A stretch of DNA of 64,000 bases from Cellvibrionaceae bacterium (GCA_002707785.1 PANW01000075.1:21882-85881); one strand, 5' to 3'; shown: positions 17,798-27,068, counted from the stretch's first letter. The notes: a model not told the origin generated them from the sequence alone. Numbers and translations: made by a program.

Positions 17798-18793
17798 TTA
17801 TTGAGAGGTAGAGCCGGTGGGGCTTAATAGGATGCGCTCTTGTTGCTCTGTGATGATGATGGGTAGTACATCGCTCAGCGACAGTATCATGTTGTCGATA
17901 TCATCGGTGGGAAAGACCGCGGTCAAACTGAGGTCTCCCAGTTCGTCCGAGGAGAGCTCCAGTGGGCGTTTACTGTAGCGGTTAAAGTCGGCCACTACAT
18001 CGTTCAATGAGGTGTCAAAGTAGACTCTGAGTCCATTGCGCCAAGCGCCGGATTTTTGTGCGTCTACCCTCGAAACTGGACTCAGTTGTGCTTTGTGGCT
18101 GACAACTCGCTCTCCGGGAGCCAATTCGACTTGTTGATTCGAAGTGAGATTCTTAACGGCGACTAAGCCGCTCTGCACATTCACCTTGGTTCGGTCATTG
18201 AACGTGTTGAGATTAAAGCGTGTGCCGAGAACCGAGACTTGAGTGTTGCCGCTGGTGACGACAAAGGGGCGTTGACGGTCTTTGGCGACGTCGAAGAAAG
18301 CTTCGCCGTGTACCAAGGTAATTCTGCGCTCCTGTTCTGTAAGGTGCAGCTCGATACGGCTGTCAGCGCCTAAGGTTACGACGCTGCCTTCGGGCAAGTG
18401 AATATCCCGAGATTGCGCCAGCTCAGAGTGGTAGCTCACGCCTTGGTGGGTCTCGTCTTGATTCGGTAACCAAAGCGCTACAGCAAGAACAACAGAGGCG
18501 GCCAAAGCCAAGCCGCTGGTAAAGCGTGCAAAAGACCATCGGTTGTTGTGCGGTAAGCCGGTTTTCGGGGCGTGAGTATTACCCAGCGAGGTGAGCTTTT
18601 GGCTTTCTTGCCAAATAGTTTCGGTTTCTTGCCAAGCTTGTTGATGCTCGGAATCGATGGCCAACCAGCGCTGAAAACGTGAACGATCGGCGTCGCGCGC
18701 GCGCTCTGAGGTCAAGAGCACCATCCATTGGTGCGCTTGTTGTTCTGCAGTGGGGATTTCCACCTTGTCTTCGCTGTCTGTCATGGTTTTCAC
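17798..18793 (-). CDS. FecR-family anti-sigma/signal transducer
   Basis: The 331-residue protein has an N-terminal DUF4880-type helical region (about 10-70, HQWMVLLTSERARD). One transmembrane helix (about 88-108, SGLALAASVVLAVALWL) is followed by a periplasmic FecR domain with GEAFFDVAKDRQRPFVV and VLGTRFNLNTF. A C-terminal STN-like module (about 245-325) completes it. It should relay the receptor state to the sigma factor across the inner membrane. The start GTG 18793 overlaps the sigma TGA stop in the four bases GTGA and lies six bases after GGAGGG; ATG 18784 is less well placed. The overlap suggests translational coupling, keeping sigma and anti-sigma in fixed ratio. Confidence 0.92.
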   Translation of the reverse strand: MKTMTDSEDKVEIPTAEQQAHQWMVLLTSERARDADRSRFQRWLAIDSEHQQAWQETETIWQESQKLTSLGNTHAPKTGLPHNNRWSFARFTSGLALAASVVLAVALWLPNQDETHQGVSYHSELAQSRDIHLPEGSVVTLGADSRIELHLTEQERRITLVHGEAFFDVAKDRQRPFVVTSGNTQVSVLGTRFNLNTFNDRTKVNVQSGLVAVKNLTSNQQVELAPGERVVSHKAQLSPVSRVDAQKSGAWRNGLRVYFDTSLNDVVADFNRYSKRPLELSSDELGDLSLTAVFPTDDIDNMILSLSDVLPIIITEQQERILLSPTGSTSQ

Positions 18794-19443
18794 TTATCGC
18801 CCTCCCGCTGTTGGGGGAGCTTGGTTTTTGTGGTGGCCGATCGCACTGACTTGGGGTAGAGGGCTTGATGGCAGGCATCCAATGCTCGCATCACGTGTTT
18901 TTTCACCCCTTCGGTGGAGATTCCCATGTCCTGTGCAATGTCCCGATAACTCAAATTATGGACTCTACTGAGCACAAATGCTCGTTGTCGCTTGCTCGGC
19001 AATTGTTCGATAGCCGTCTGTAACTGATCCAGTGTTTGTTGCTGAATCGCCAAGTCTTCGGGTGTTGGCTGCTCGTCTTCCGCTTCCAATACATTGACGC
19101 TGTCACGATGATCCTGTCGCACCTTTTCTTTGCGATGCTCGTCGACGAGCAGGTTTCGAACCAGTTGAAACAAATAGGCTCGAGGTCGATCAATCGCTGC
19201 TGGGTCGGGCAGGCAGAGAAAGCGCTCAAAGGCTTGGTGGGCCAAATCTTGGGCGGCATCTTCGTCTTTATGCCACTGGCCTTTGATGTAATTGACCAGT
19301 TCAGTTCGGTGAGCCCGATACAGTTCGGTCCAAGCGTGCTCTTGAGGGTACAACGGCGTAACAGCTCCGCGAGAATCGGATGGAGCTGGCATTGTCTCTG
19401 TTGTACAGGCCTCTGACAAGCGACGGACTGAAGTCACTGGCAA
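18790..19443 (-). CDS. ECF sigma factor, FecI-like
   Basis: This is a 217-residue extracytoplasmic-function sigma factor. Region 2 is seen in DEDAAQDLAHQAFERFL and RPRAYLFQLVRNLLVDEHRK, and region 4 in LPSKRQRAFVLSRVHNLSYRDIAQDMGISTEGVKKHV. The last segment is the DNA-binding helix-turn-helix that reads the -35. With the following fecR and STN receptor it forms a three-gene cell-surface signalling unit. The first Met gives a 17-residue extension; starting at MPAPSDSRG is an alternative. The lysine- and glutamine-rich tail overlaps the fecR start. Confidence 0.92.
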   Translation of the reverse strand: MPVTSVRRLSEACTTETMPAPSDSRGAVTPLYPQEHAWTELYRAHRTELVNYIKGQWHKDEDAAQDLAHQAFERFLCLPDPAAIDRPRAYLFQLVRNLLVDEHRKEKVRQDHRDSVNVLEAEDEQPTPEDLAIQQQTLDQLQTAIEQLPSKRQRAFVLSRVHNLSYRDIAQDMGISTEGVKKHVMRALDACHQALYPKSVRSATTKTKLPQQREGDK

Positions 19444-19665
19444 TCTCTTATGTTATTTTGTTGTGGTTATGCCATTGAGGACGTGTGGTCGCGGCCAAGA
19501 GGGACAGTTGCGGGCGGGATATTTCCGTCAATCTTGGAACTCCCAGTATTCCCGCTGGTCTCAGGCTTACCATTGGCTTAAGCGCCATTTGATGCAATCA
19601 GAAGCTGCAGCTCAAGCGTCTATGATAGGCATCAAGGTAAAGCTGCAATAATAAGGATCTTATTT

Positions 19666-20361
19666 GTGAACAATCTGACTCAGTCTGTCTCTAGCTTCTA
19701 TCAACGCTCAGTAGAGCAACTGCAATCCTTTAGTGGGCTGGGGGCGCTAGCTTTACGGCTGTACCTGGCGCCAATATTCATTATTGCGGGCTACAACAAA
19801 TTGCAATTGAGCGACAGTTCACTGGGCTTTTTTGAGCGCTTGGGTGCCAATCCGAACGTGGTATCTTGGTTCGGAAATAGCGAGTGGGGATTGGGTTTAC
19901 CTGCACCAGAGTTGTTGGCCTTCGCTGCCGGATGGACAGAGTTGTTAGGCGGATTTCTACTAGTGTTGGGCTTGGCCACTCGGTTGGTGAGTCTACCTCT
20001 TATTTTCACGATGGTGATCGCCGCTACCAGTGCTCATTGGGATAACGGCTGGTTTGCCATTGCACCCAGTAATCCTGCGTCGAGTGCCGCTCAACCCTTG
20101 GCTTGGGTGGGTATTGATGGCGCTGAAGAGAGCTTGGAAAACAGCCGTGAAGTTGGTCGTAGGCTTACTGCTATGAAGTCCATTCTCAGCGAACACGGTA
20201 ACACTGACTGGCTTTACGACCGGGGCAGTGTAGTGGTGCTCAATAATGGGATTGAATTTGCAGTCACCTATTTGGTGATGTTGCTAATGCTGCTGTTTCA
20301 CGGTGGTGGACGGTTTGTCAGTGCGGACTATTGGCTGGCTCGTTCGCGGTTGGCAGCGTGA
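19666..20361 (+). CDS. DoxX-family membrane protein
   Basis: The 231-residue protein shows the DoxX pattern. A first helix (ALALRLYLAPIFIIAGYNKLQ) is followed by LLAFAAGWTELLGGFLLVLGLATR, a third helix LPLIFTMVIAATSAHW and a last helix near the C-terminus. DoxX proteins are poorly characterised inner-membrane proteins linked to respiration, thiosulfate:quinone oxidoreduction or redox stress. An insertion of about 65 residues between helices 3 and 4, partly soluble, is longer than in minimal DoxX proteins. The start is GTG 19666, preceded by AAGGA. It is divergent from the sigma gene; whether it belongs to that regulon is unknown. Confidence 0.82.
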   Translation: MNNLTQSVSSFYQRSVEQLQSFSGLGALALRLYLAPIFIIAGYNKLQLSDSSLGFFERLGANPNVVSWFGNSEWGLGLPAPELLAFAAGWTELLGGFLLVLGLATRLVSLPLIFTMVIAATSAHWDNGWFAIAPSNPASSAAQPLAWVGIDGAEESLENSREVGRRLTAMKSILSEHGNTDWLYDRGSVVVLNNGIEFAVTYLVMLLMLLFHGGGRFVSADYWLARSRLAA

Positions 20362-20381
20362 GTCATTGAGGCAATATTAAG

Positions 20382-20417
20382 GATGTTGGCCTAGCGGAGA
20401 GCGAGGCAACATCTTTT
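20382..20417 (+). terminator. terminator after doxX-like gene
   Basis: GATGTTG (20382-20388) pairs with CAACATC (20407-20413), with a CCT/AGG extension and one bulged G, followed by TTTT. It lies immediately before the rhlB promoter. Confidence 0.65.
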
Positions 20418-20426
20418 CCCAAGGGG

Positions 20427-20435
20427 TGCTATACT
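20427..20435 (+). promoter_or_regulatory. predicted extended -10 promoter of rhlB
   Basis: TGC followed by TATACT (20430-20435) makes an extended -10 element. The -35 at 17 bp would fall in the preceding terminator stem and is poor, which extended -10 promoters tolerate. The predicted leader is about 28 bases. Confidence 0.55.
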
Positions 20436-20470
20436 GGCGCAGTTTTGAACAGCCTGAATGAGATCCCACC

Positions 20471-21997
20471 TTGATTGGAAACCTATTTCGCAAAATCTCC
20501 GGCGGCGAAAAAGCCTCTGGGAAACCCGCTGGTAAGTCCGACCCGAAACCGAAGCAGGGTGGCAAATCGTCAAACCGTGGTCCCAATGCTGCAAAGAAAA
20601 GCGGCGGCAAGGATCAGCATCCTCACGGCGGTAAACGGCACCATCAGCGCAAGCGACGCACACCGGATGCTCCTAAAAAAGTCTGGACGCTCGACGAATT
20701 CAAGGTCGCTCCTCGAGAGGGTGAAACCCGTTTTCATGATTTAGATTTACCGTTGGAGTTAATGCACGGAATTGCTGATCTGGGTTTTGAATACTGCTCT
20801 CCCATCCAGGCGCAATCGCTGCCCCACACTCTCAATGGCCACGACATGGTGGGCAAGGCACAGACAGGCACCGGCAAAACCGCGGCTTTTCTGTTGTCGA
20901 TCATCGATGATTTGATGAAAAACCCCATCGAGGGCGAGCGTTTTGCGGGTGAAGCGAGAGCGTTGATTATTGCTCCTACTCGAGAGTTGGTGATTCAAAT
21001 TGCCGATGACGCTAAGGCGCTGACTAAGTACACCGACCTACAAACCCACACCCTTGTGGGTGGTATGGATTACGGTAAGCAGCAAAAGCGTCTGCAAGAT
21101 GCCTTTGTGGATATCTTGGTAGCGACGCCGGGCCGCCTGTTGGATTTCTGCGGTAACCGTGATGTCTATCTCGATCAGGTGGAAGTCATGGTTATTGACG
21201 AAGCCGATCGCATGTTGGATATGGGGTTTATCCCTCAAGTGAAGCGCATTATCCGCCAAACTCCAAAGAAGACACATCGCCAAACACTGCTGTTCTCCGC
21301 AACGTTTACCGACGATGTGTTGGGCTTGGCCGAACAGTGGACCGACGACCCGCGTCGAATTGAAATCGCCCCTAAGAGCGTGGCAACAGATACCGTCACA
21401 CAGCATGTCTATCTCTCTTCTACTGAAGAAAAATACACCCTGCTGTACAACATTCTGAAGCAGGATGATGTAGAAAGCTTGATCGTTTTTGCCAATCGCC
21501 GCGATGAGTGTCGTCGCTTGCACGAGAAACTCGAGCGCCACGGTATCTCGGCTGGCTTGTTATCTGGGGAAATCGCCCAGAATCGTCGAGTGAAAACTCT
21601 CGAAGGCTTCAAAACTGGAAAACTGAAAGTACTGGTCGCCACTGATGTTGCTGGCCGCGGTATTCATATCGACGGCATCAGTCACGTGGTCAATTACACC
21701 CTGCCGGAAGAGCCAGAAGATTACGTTCATCGTATTGGTCGCACGGGACGAGCGGGTAAAACAGGAACCTCCATCAGTTTTGCCTGTGAAGATGATGCTT
21801 TCCGCTTGATGCCTATTCAGGAGTTAGTGGGCAACGGTTTGAAGTGCGTACAACCGCCATTGGAGTTGTTGGACGCTACCCCGGCGATGGGGCCGCGCAA
21901 GCCTCGTAGCAACGAAGATCGACCGCGTTCCGGTGGGGGTGGTGGTCGTGGACGTAGCGGGCGTCACTCCTCGAGAGACAGCCGTCCTAGACGGTGA
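20471..21997 (+). CDS. rhlB: DEAD-box RNA helicase, RhlB type
   Basis: The 508-residue helicase contains all main DEAD-box motifs: [41 protein letters not shown], and [13 protein letters not shown] at the end of the RecA2 domain. RhlB unwinds structured mRNA for RNA decay. A basic, Gly/Lys-rich N-terminal extension of about 75 residues precedes the Q-motif, and the C-terminus is Arg/Gly-rich, both typical of RNA-contacting tails. The only plausible start is TTG 20471 ([12 protein letters not shown], read as Met); the next Met lies inside the core. It has its own predicted promoter and a following hairpin. Confidence 0.93.
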   Translation: MIGNLFRKISGGEKASGKPAGKSDPKPKQGGKSSNRGPNAAKKSGGKDQHPHGGKRHHQRKRRTPDAPKKVWTLDEFKVAPREGETRFHDLDLPLELMHGIADLGFEYCSPIQAQSLPHTLNGHDMVGKAQTGTGKTAAFLLSIIDDLMKNPIEGERFAGEARALIIAPTRELVIQIADDAKALTKYTDLQTHTLVGGMDYGKQQKRLQDAFVDILVATPGRLLDFCGNRDVYLDQVEVMVIDEADRMLDMGFIPQVKRIIRQTPKKTHRQTLLFSATFTDDVLGLAEQWTDDPRRIEIAPKSVATDTVTQHVYLSSTEEKYTLLYNILKQDDVESLIVFANRRDECRRLHEKLERHGISAGLLSGEIAQNRRVKTLEGFKTGKLKVLVATDVAGRGIHIDGISHVVNYTLPEEPEDYVHRIGRTGRAGKTGTSISFACEDDAFRLMPIQELVGNGLKCVQPPLELLDATPAMGPRKPRSNEDRPRSGGGGGRGRSGRHSSRDSRPRR

Positions 21998-22025
21998 GCC
22001 CCTCGCCCCTTCTAGGTTTTAATCA

Positions 22026-22049
22026 AACAGGCCCTTTTTAGGGCCTGTT
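22026..22049 (+). terminator. hairpin after rhlB, terminator-like
   Basis: AACAGGCCCT (22026-22035) and AGGGCCTGTT (22040-22049) form a perfect ten-base stem around TTTT. There is no long T tract after it, so it may act as an mRNA 3'-end stabiliser or a weak terminator. Confidence 0.7.
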
Positions 22050-22138
22050 GTGTATCTGTCCTGTAGATCTCGGCAAATCGGCCGACAATTTACTACACTT
22101 TATTAACGTTTGTATTTCAATAACTTAGGGTGATGTTC

Positions 22139-23404
22139 ATGTCAGAGCTTATAAAGATTCTAGTGGTAGAAGACAGTGCCATCGTCACCAAAATTATTCG
22201 ACATGTGATCAACACTGAGCCAAACATTGAAGCCCACTATGCTGCCAGTTTTGCTGAGGCGCGAACCTTGGTGGAAACTCTAGGCGATGAGTTGTTTGCT
22301 GCCCTTGTCGATCTAAACTTACCCGATGCGCCAGACGGTGAAGTGGTCGATTACGCCCTTAAGCAGGGTCTGCCCACTATCGTCTTGACCGGTAGCTTTG
22401 ATGATGAGCGGCGTGAAATGTTGCTCTCTAAAGGCATTGTCGATTACGTCGGCAAAGAGGGGCGCTTTTCATACAGTTATGCGGTCAATTTGGTGAATCG
22501 GCTCTACAAGAATCAGCAGATAAAAGTACTGGTTGTTGAAGATTCCGATACCAGCCGCCGAGTGATCTGCGACATGTTGACGCGGCACAAGTATGAAGTG
22601 CTGTCTGCGGTAGATGGCATTGATGCGATTAAGGTGTTGCTGGAACATCCGGACATTAAATTGCTGATCACGGATTACAATATGCCGAAAATGGATGGTT
22701 TTGAGTTGGTGCAAAACATCCGTGTTAAGTACGAAAAATCTGATTTGATCATTATTGGTCTTTCAGCTGAAGGTCAGGGCAGTTTGTCCGCAAAATTCAT
22801 TAAGAATGGTGCCAATGACTTTCTGCCTAAACCCTTCAATCACGAAGAGTTCTATTGCCGTATCATGCACAACGTCGAATCGTTGGAGCTGATCGAGAAA
22901 ATTCGCGATGCGGCCAATCGAGATCATCTTACCGCTGCCTATAATCGTCGTTATTTCTTTGAGCAAGGTGAAGAGTTATACGCGCACGCTAAGTCGACCA
23001 ATAAACCTTTGGCCGCCGTCGTGCTGGACATCGATCATTTCAAGCGTATCAATGACACCTATGGGCATGACGGCGGCGATCAGGTATTGGTAGCTTTTAG
23101 CCAAATGTTGTACGAAACCCTAGGTCGTTTTTTGGTCGCTCGCGCTGGCGGTGAGGAGTTTTTTGTATTGCTTGCTGGAATCGATAATGAAAAAGCCCTG
23201 TCGCTGATTGATCGTGTGCGCTCCATTGCGGCCTCCACTCCTGTGGAGTTGAATGGTGAGGAGGTGTTTGTCACCTTCAGTGCAGGCGTCAGTAATGTCT
23301 ATTGCGACAATCTCGATGAGCAGCTCAATCTGGCGGATGAACACTTGTATCGCGCCAAGGAGGCTGGGCGTAACTTGGTCATTGGGGACGATGACGACGA
23401 ATAG
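22139..23404 (+). CDS. double-receiver response regulator with GGDEF diguanylate cyclase
   Basis: The product has two receiver domains and a GGDEF domain. REC1 (about 5-120) contains VVEDSAIV and phosphoacceptor Asp in LVDLNLPD. REC2 (about 125-245) contains VVEDSDTS and Asp in ITDYNMPKMDG. The GGDEF domain (about 265-415) has the active motif GGEEF, so it should synthesise cyclic di-GMP from GTP when phosphorylated. The position of the RxxD product-inhibition site before GGEEF is not conserved, so feedback inhibition may be absent. The start ATG 22139 is eight bases after AGGG; an upstream GTG overlaps that site. No histidine kinase is adjacent; the gene converges on a solute-binding protein gene. 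Confidence 0.93.
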   Translation: MSELIKILVVEDSAIVTKIIRHVINTEPNIEAHYAASFAEARTLVETLGDELFAALVDLNLPDAPDGEVVDYALKQGLPTIVLTGSFDDERREMLLSKGIVDYVGKEGRFSYSYAVNLVNRLYKNQQIKVLVVEDSDTSRRVICDMLTRHKYEVLSAVDGIDAIKVLLEHPDIKLLITDYNMPKMDGFELVQNIRVKYEKSDLIIIGLSAEGQGSLSAKFIKNGANDFLPKPFNHEEFYCRIMHNVESLELIEKIRDAANRDHLTAAYNRRYFFEQGEELYAHAKSTNKPLAAVVLDIDHFKRINDTYGHDGGDQVLVAFSQMLYETLGRFLVARAGGEEFFVLLAGIDNEKALSLIDRVRSIAASTPVELNGEEVFVTFSAGVSNVYCDNLDEQLNLADEHLYRAKEAGRNLVIGDDDDE

Positions 23405-23410
23405 CCGTGA

Positions 23411-23482
23411 TCACCGACTGGTTCACTGGCTCTAGTGGATTGGTGGTCTTTTATGATCAGTGGGAGCGCTAGTAGTCGGTGA
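23411..23482. repeat. long inverted repeat between convergent genes
   Basis: TCACCGACT (23411-23419) is perfectly complementary to AGTCGGTGA (23474-23482). The second arm is within the 3' codons of the solute-binding protein gene, and the first follows the GGDEF gene stop. With GGTGGTCTTTT inside the loop it may act as a joint transcript end. Confidence 0.4.
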
Positions 23483-24292
23483 GTGCGTATTGATTGGCGC
23501 GGGTTGCCAGGGTTGCGACCAGCCCTGCATCAAGTTCCAGTCTTCACTATGTCCGAATATTTTCTCGATGATGCCTTTTTCTTTGAGTCGCTGCATGGCG
23601 TTTCGGTAGACTGGAATGAGAGCTTTGTGCTGTGAGTGTTGAGACATATAGAGACTGATGGTGGGGCGGCTAATGGTGGTTAGCTCTGTAAATTCATCGG
23701 GTGACAGTTGCATTTGTTTCATCGACCAAAAGAAAGTTTGATCCACCCCGGCCATGGCGTCGATACGTCCACGTTTTAGCATGGCTAGCGCTTGGGACAT
23801 ACTGTTAATAGGGACTTTAGTAAAGTGGTCGGCATCATCAAAAATGGGGCCGTACTTGGACCCGCGCATATGTCCCACAAGTAATCCACGCAGCTCGCCA
23901 ATATCATCAATTGTTGATGCTGGCGTTTTAGCAATAATGATAACTCGAGTGTTGGTAATGGGGGCGACCTTAATCAACTTTGAGTGATTGATTCGGCCAT
24001 CAAATAATCCCGCCATATCCACGTCCCCCACATAGATAGAGTGAATCACGCGCGCATAGGGGAGCAGTTGCAGTTTGTGTATTTGATGAGTTTCGAGGGC
24101 GAGTGCTCGCTCTACATCGACCAATAAGCCTTGTGGCACCCCATCAATGAGCATGCCCCATGGTTTTATTTGAGAGTTACCGAAGATTATCTCGCTCTCC
24201 GTTGTGGAGGCGAGAGAGGGCGTCACGCTGGCGGTGGCTAGAGTTAATGCTAGCGTCATGGCTAGATTGATTAGCGTACGCCTAAAAGACAT
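23432..24292 (-). CDS. periplasmic solute-binding protein, SBP_bac_3 type
   Basis: The 286-residue product begins with a cleavable signal (LAMTLALTLATASVTPSLA) and then reads like family-3 extracellular solute-binding proteins, two alpha/beta lobes of about 230 residues. Segments such as KPWGMLIDGVPQGLLVDV and GRIDAMAGVDQTFFW support this. No ABC permease or ATPase gene is adjacent, so it may act as an orphan sensor or scavenger rather than a transporter part. Such stand-alone proteins near GGDEF genes are often proposed as sensory partners; here the two genes are convergent and not cotranscribed. The Pro/Thr-rich C-terminal tail of about 25 residues is unusual. Confidence 0.85.
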   Translation of the reverse strand: MSFRRTLINLAMTLALTLATASVTPSLASTTESEIIFGNSQIKPWGMLIDGVPQGLLVDVERALALETHQIHKLQLLPYARVIHSIYVGDVDMAGLFDGRINHSKLIKVAPITNTRVIIIAKTPASTIDDIGELRGLLVGHMRGSKYGPIFDDADHFTKVPINSMSQALAMLKRGRIDAMAGVDQTFFWSMKQMQLSPDEFTELTTISRPTISLYMSQHSQHKALIPVYRNAMQRLKEKGIIEKIFGHSEDWNLMQGWSQPWQPAPINTHSPTTSAPTDHKRPPIH

Positions 24293-24379
24293 CGGTACTC
24301 AAAGTTGTTGGGTGTTTCGCTAAATATAGCACTTGCATTTGGTCGCGGCGGAGGCAAGGCGCTAGGTTGAGCGAATGAT

Positions 24380-25114
24380 CTACTGATCTTCCAATTCGTC
24401 CAGCCAAAAAACGGTGCCGCCGACCACGGCGATTGGCAAAATAATGATATTGGCGAGTGGGATCATCGTACCGATCATGACTAGGCCGCCAAACCCGATG
24501 CTGGAATACTTCTTCGCTGCCAAGCATTCTCGCATGTTGGAAAAGGCTAGCTGGTGATTATCGGCAGTGTAGTCAACGTATTGAATGGCCATGGTCCAGG
24601 CGCCCCACACAAAAACGATAACAGGCACTAAAAAGTTTACCAAGGGTATCCACGACAGTATGAGCGTGAGAATGAAAATTGCTATACCGCGAACGATGAA
24701 GTACCAAAGCTTGACCATTTCCCGTCCCAACGTGCGGGGAATCATTTTCGCTAGAGGTTCGGGGTCTGCACCATGGCCCTTTATCAATGCTTCGGTTCGG
24801 TCGGCGAGAATACCGTAGAAGGGGGCGGCGATAATGTTGGTGATGACGCTAAAGCTATAACCGTAAATCAACAACAAAACGGCCGAAAACAGCAGCCAAA
24901 GAATCCAAGTGAGAAAATCGAGCCAACTGGGAATCCAGTCGAGTAGCCAGCCTAGGGCAATGCCAAATTGATCGATGAGTATGCCTGTTAACACCGCAAA
25001 CAGAGCGATATTGATCATGACCGGAACAAACACAAACCAGCGCAATTCTGGTTTAACAATCAACTGAGCCCCGCGAGTGAGGTGATTCAATCCATTGATT
25101 AAGTTGTTACTCAC
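24380..25114 (-). CDS. cysZ: CysZ/EI24-family sulfate transport protein
   Basis: The 244-residue membrane protein has the CysZ layout. It starts with GLNHLTRGAQLIVKPELRWFVFVP, has long hydrophobic hairpins at about 20-60 and 70-100, a loop with PFYGILADRTEALIKG, and C-terminal helices. In E. coli CysZ mediates sulfate entry for cysteine synthesis. No cys genes are adjacent here, so the assignment rests on sequence alone. Confidence 0.88.
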   Translation of the reverse strand: MSNNLINGLNHLTRGAQLIVKPELRWFVFVPVMINIALFAVLTGILIDQFGIALGWLLDWIPSWLDFLTWILWLLFSAVLLLIYGYSFSVITNIIAAPFYGILADRTEALIKGHGADPEPLAKMIPRTLGREMVKLWYFIVRGIAIFILTLILSWIPLVNFLVPVIVFVWGAWTMAIQYVDYTADNHQLAFSNMRECLAAKKYSSIGFGGLVMIGTMIPLANIIILPIAVVGGTVFWLDELEDQ

Positions 25115-25201
25115 AGGTAATTCCTCTGCTAGGTTTTGACACGGCTTTCAATAAGATCAGCAGGTTGGCCGCCACTGTGGTTGGCGGCCAATTGAGAGCG
25201 G

Positions 25202-25498
25202 TTATTGTGCTCCTGCCGCTTTCAGGATCTCGGCATAGTCTTCACCGAGACGGTGTTCGCTCACGATCGTTAGTAGTGTCTTGCCATCAGGGCCAGTGGC
25301 ATTGATGTCGCGTTTTGCCTCGGTGAAAAACTGTATAAACGTTTTGAAGTTCTCGGCTTTCATGCCGCGATACGCTTTTTCCATGACGTGGAAGTCGGCA
25401 TTCATGTCGCCGTACGGCTGGATGTCCAAAAATGTTCTGATGCGTTCGTCATCGAACACTTCGCCAAGTACTTTCTGTTTGTCTTTTTTAAGGGCCAC
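25202..25498 (-). CDS. small conserved protein, PA4642-like
   Basis: This 98-residue soluble protein begins MALKKDKQKVLGEVFDDERI and resembles an uncharacterised family known from Pseudomonas (PA4642-like, recalled by eye). It is mixed-charge with no signal or membrane segment; the end (DGKTLLTIVSEHRLGEDYAEILKAAG) could be an ankyrin-like half repeat. It lies between cysZ and gatB on the same strand. Function unknown. Confidence 0.75.
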   Translation of the reverse strand: MALKKDKQKVLGEVFDDERIRTFLDIQPYGDMNADFHVMEKAYRGMKAENFKTFIQFFTEAKRDINATGPDGKTLLTIVSEHRLGEDYAEILKAAGAQ

Positions 25499-25531
25499 GA
25501 GATACCTCTATGAGTGTAAGTTCAAATCTAG

Positions 25532-25558
25532 GCGCAAAGATATGACATCTGTGCGCCG
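25532..25558. repeat. inverted repeat between gatB and the small conserved gene
   Basis: GGCGCA-A-AGAT (25532-25542) pairs with ATCT-G-TGCGCC (25548-25558), ten base pairs with one mismatch and a five-base loop. No T run follows on the minus strand, so it may be a processing or stability hairpin rather than a strict terminator. Confidence 0.5.
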
Positions 25559-25598
25559 TTTATGTTCCAAAAAGGTGGTTTCAAATATGTTGTAGAAA

Positions 25599-27068
25599 CT
25601 AACCTTGTTCGTTGAGTTTTTTCGACAAGATTTGGTTGACCATGCCCGGGTTAGCTTGCCCTTTGGTGGCGGCCATAATGGGACCCATAAAAGCACCCAT
25701 CATTTTTTTACGCTTCTTGGGGTCTTCTTCACCCAAATAATTCGCCACTTCTTTGGGTTTACTGGCAATGACATCATCGACGATTTTTTCGAGCTCACCA
25801 GTGTCTGACATTTGCTTCAAACCTTTGGCGTCGATGATCGAGTCCGCCTCGCCTTCACCCTTCCACATGTGCTCAAACACTTGCTTGGCAATTTTGTTGG
25901 ATATGGTGTTGTCTTTGATACGCACGATTAAACCTGCCAGTGCGGTGGCGGCGACCGGGCTGTCGTTGATGGTTTTCTCATCGGCATTCAATTTCGCAGA
26001 CAAGTCACCCATGATCCAGTTGGCTGCCAGTTTGGCATCGTTGCAGGCCTCTGTCGTCGTTTCGAAATACTGAGCGGTGGCCGCATCGGCAGCTAGAATG
26101 CCGGCATCGTATTCCGACAAGCCGTATTGTTCAACGAAGCGCGCCTGACGTGCATCGGGAAGCTCGGGCAACTGCTTGCGGATATCTTCGATGTAGTCAT
26201 CGTCGATTTCCACAGGCAGCAGATCGGGGCAAGGGAAGTAGCGGTAGTCATTGGCTTCTTCTTTGCTGCGCATGGAGCGTGCGACTTTGGTGTCACCATT
26301 GTAGAGGCGAGTTTCTTGGATGATTTCTCCGCCCTCTTCGAGCACGTCAATTTGACGCTCGACCTCTAAGGCGATGCAATCCTCCATGAACTTGAAAGAG
26401 TTCAGGTTTTTGGTTTCAGTGCGAGTGCCAAGCGTTTCAGTGCCTTTCGGGCGCACTGAAATGTTGACGTCGAAACGCATCGAGCCTTGAGACATTTCTC
26501 CGTCACAGATACCGAGAGAGGAGACGATCGAATGCAGTTTGCGGGCGAAAGTGACCGCCTCTTCGGCATTGCGCATGTCGGGCTCAGAAACGATTTCAAT
26601 CAGTGGGGTGCCCGCACGATTGAGATCGATGCCTGACATGCCATGTCCCATTCCGCCAAAATCACCTTCGTGTAGGGATTTTCCAGCATCCTCTTCGAGA
26701 TGGGCGTGATGAATGCGGATGCTCTTCGTGCTGCCGTCGCTGAGTTGAATTTCCACGTGGCCAGGGCCAACGATGGGTTCGTCCAACTGTGTAGTTTGGT
26801 AGCCTTTGGGCAAGTCTGGGTAGAAATAGTTTTTGCGCTCAAATACTGAGCGTTTGCCGATGTCGGCATCGATGGCGAGGCCAAACATGATCGCGTAGCG
26901 AAAGGCTTTTTCATTGGGCACAGGCAAGGTGCCGGGCATGGCCAAATCAATGGCGCAGGCTTGAGTGTTCGGGGCCGAACCGAAAGCGGTGCTGGCGCCG
27001 GAAAATATTTTGGTGTCAGTGGCCAGTTGGACGTGAACTTCCAAGCCGATTACTGTTTCCCATTCCAT
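25599..27068 (-). CDS. gatB: aspartyl/glutamyl-tRNA amidotransferase subunit B
   Basis: GatB is the tRNA-binding and kinase subunit of the GatCAB complex, which converts Glu-tRNA(Gln) or Asp-tRNA(Asn) to the amide. The 489-residue product opens [20 protein letters not shown] and contains [16 protein letters not shown] and [16 protein letters not shown]-terminal YqeY-like tail domain carries the typical [19 protein letters not shown] end. It follows gatA by 104 bases in the order gatC-gatA-gatB. Confidence 0.98.
   Translation of the reverse strand: MEWETVIGLEVHVQLATDTKIFSGASTAFGSAPNTQACAIDLAMPGTLPVPNEKAFRYAIMFGLAIDADIGKRSVFERKNYFYPDLPKGYQTTQLDEPIVGPGHVEIQLSDGSTKSIRIHHAHLEEDAGKSLHEGDFGGMGHGMSGIDLNRAGTPLIEIVSEPDMRNAEEAVTFARKLHSIVSSLGICDGEMSQGSMRFDVNISVRPKGTETLGTRTETKNLNSFKFMEDCIALEVERQIDVLEEGGEIIQETRLYNGDTKVARSMRSKEEANDYRYFPCPDLLPVEIDDDYIEDIRKQLPELPDARQARFVEQYGLSEYDAGILAADAATAQYFETTTEACNDAKLAANWIMGDLSAKLNADEKTINDSPVAATALAGLIVRIKDNTISNKIAKQVFEHMWKGEGEADSIIDAKGLKQMSDTGELEKIVDDVIASKPKEVANYLGEEDPKKRKKMMGAFMGPIMAATKGQANPGMVNQILSKKLNEQG

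Noticed and set aside
17601-17804. Open frame of 67 codons between fecR and the STN receptor
   Set aside because: It is antisense to the operon, has no ribosome site, and no protein-like pattern.
19463-19651. Open frame of 62 codons between the sigma and doxX-like genes
   Set aside because: It has no ribosome site and a composition unlike its neighbours; it is likely a chance frame.
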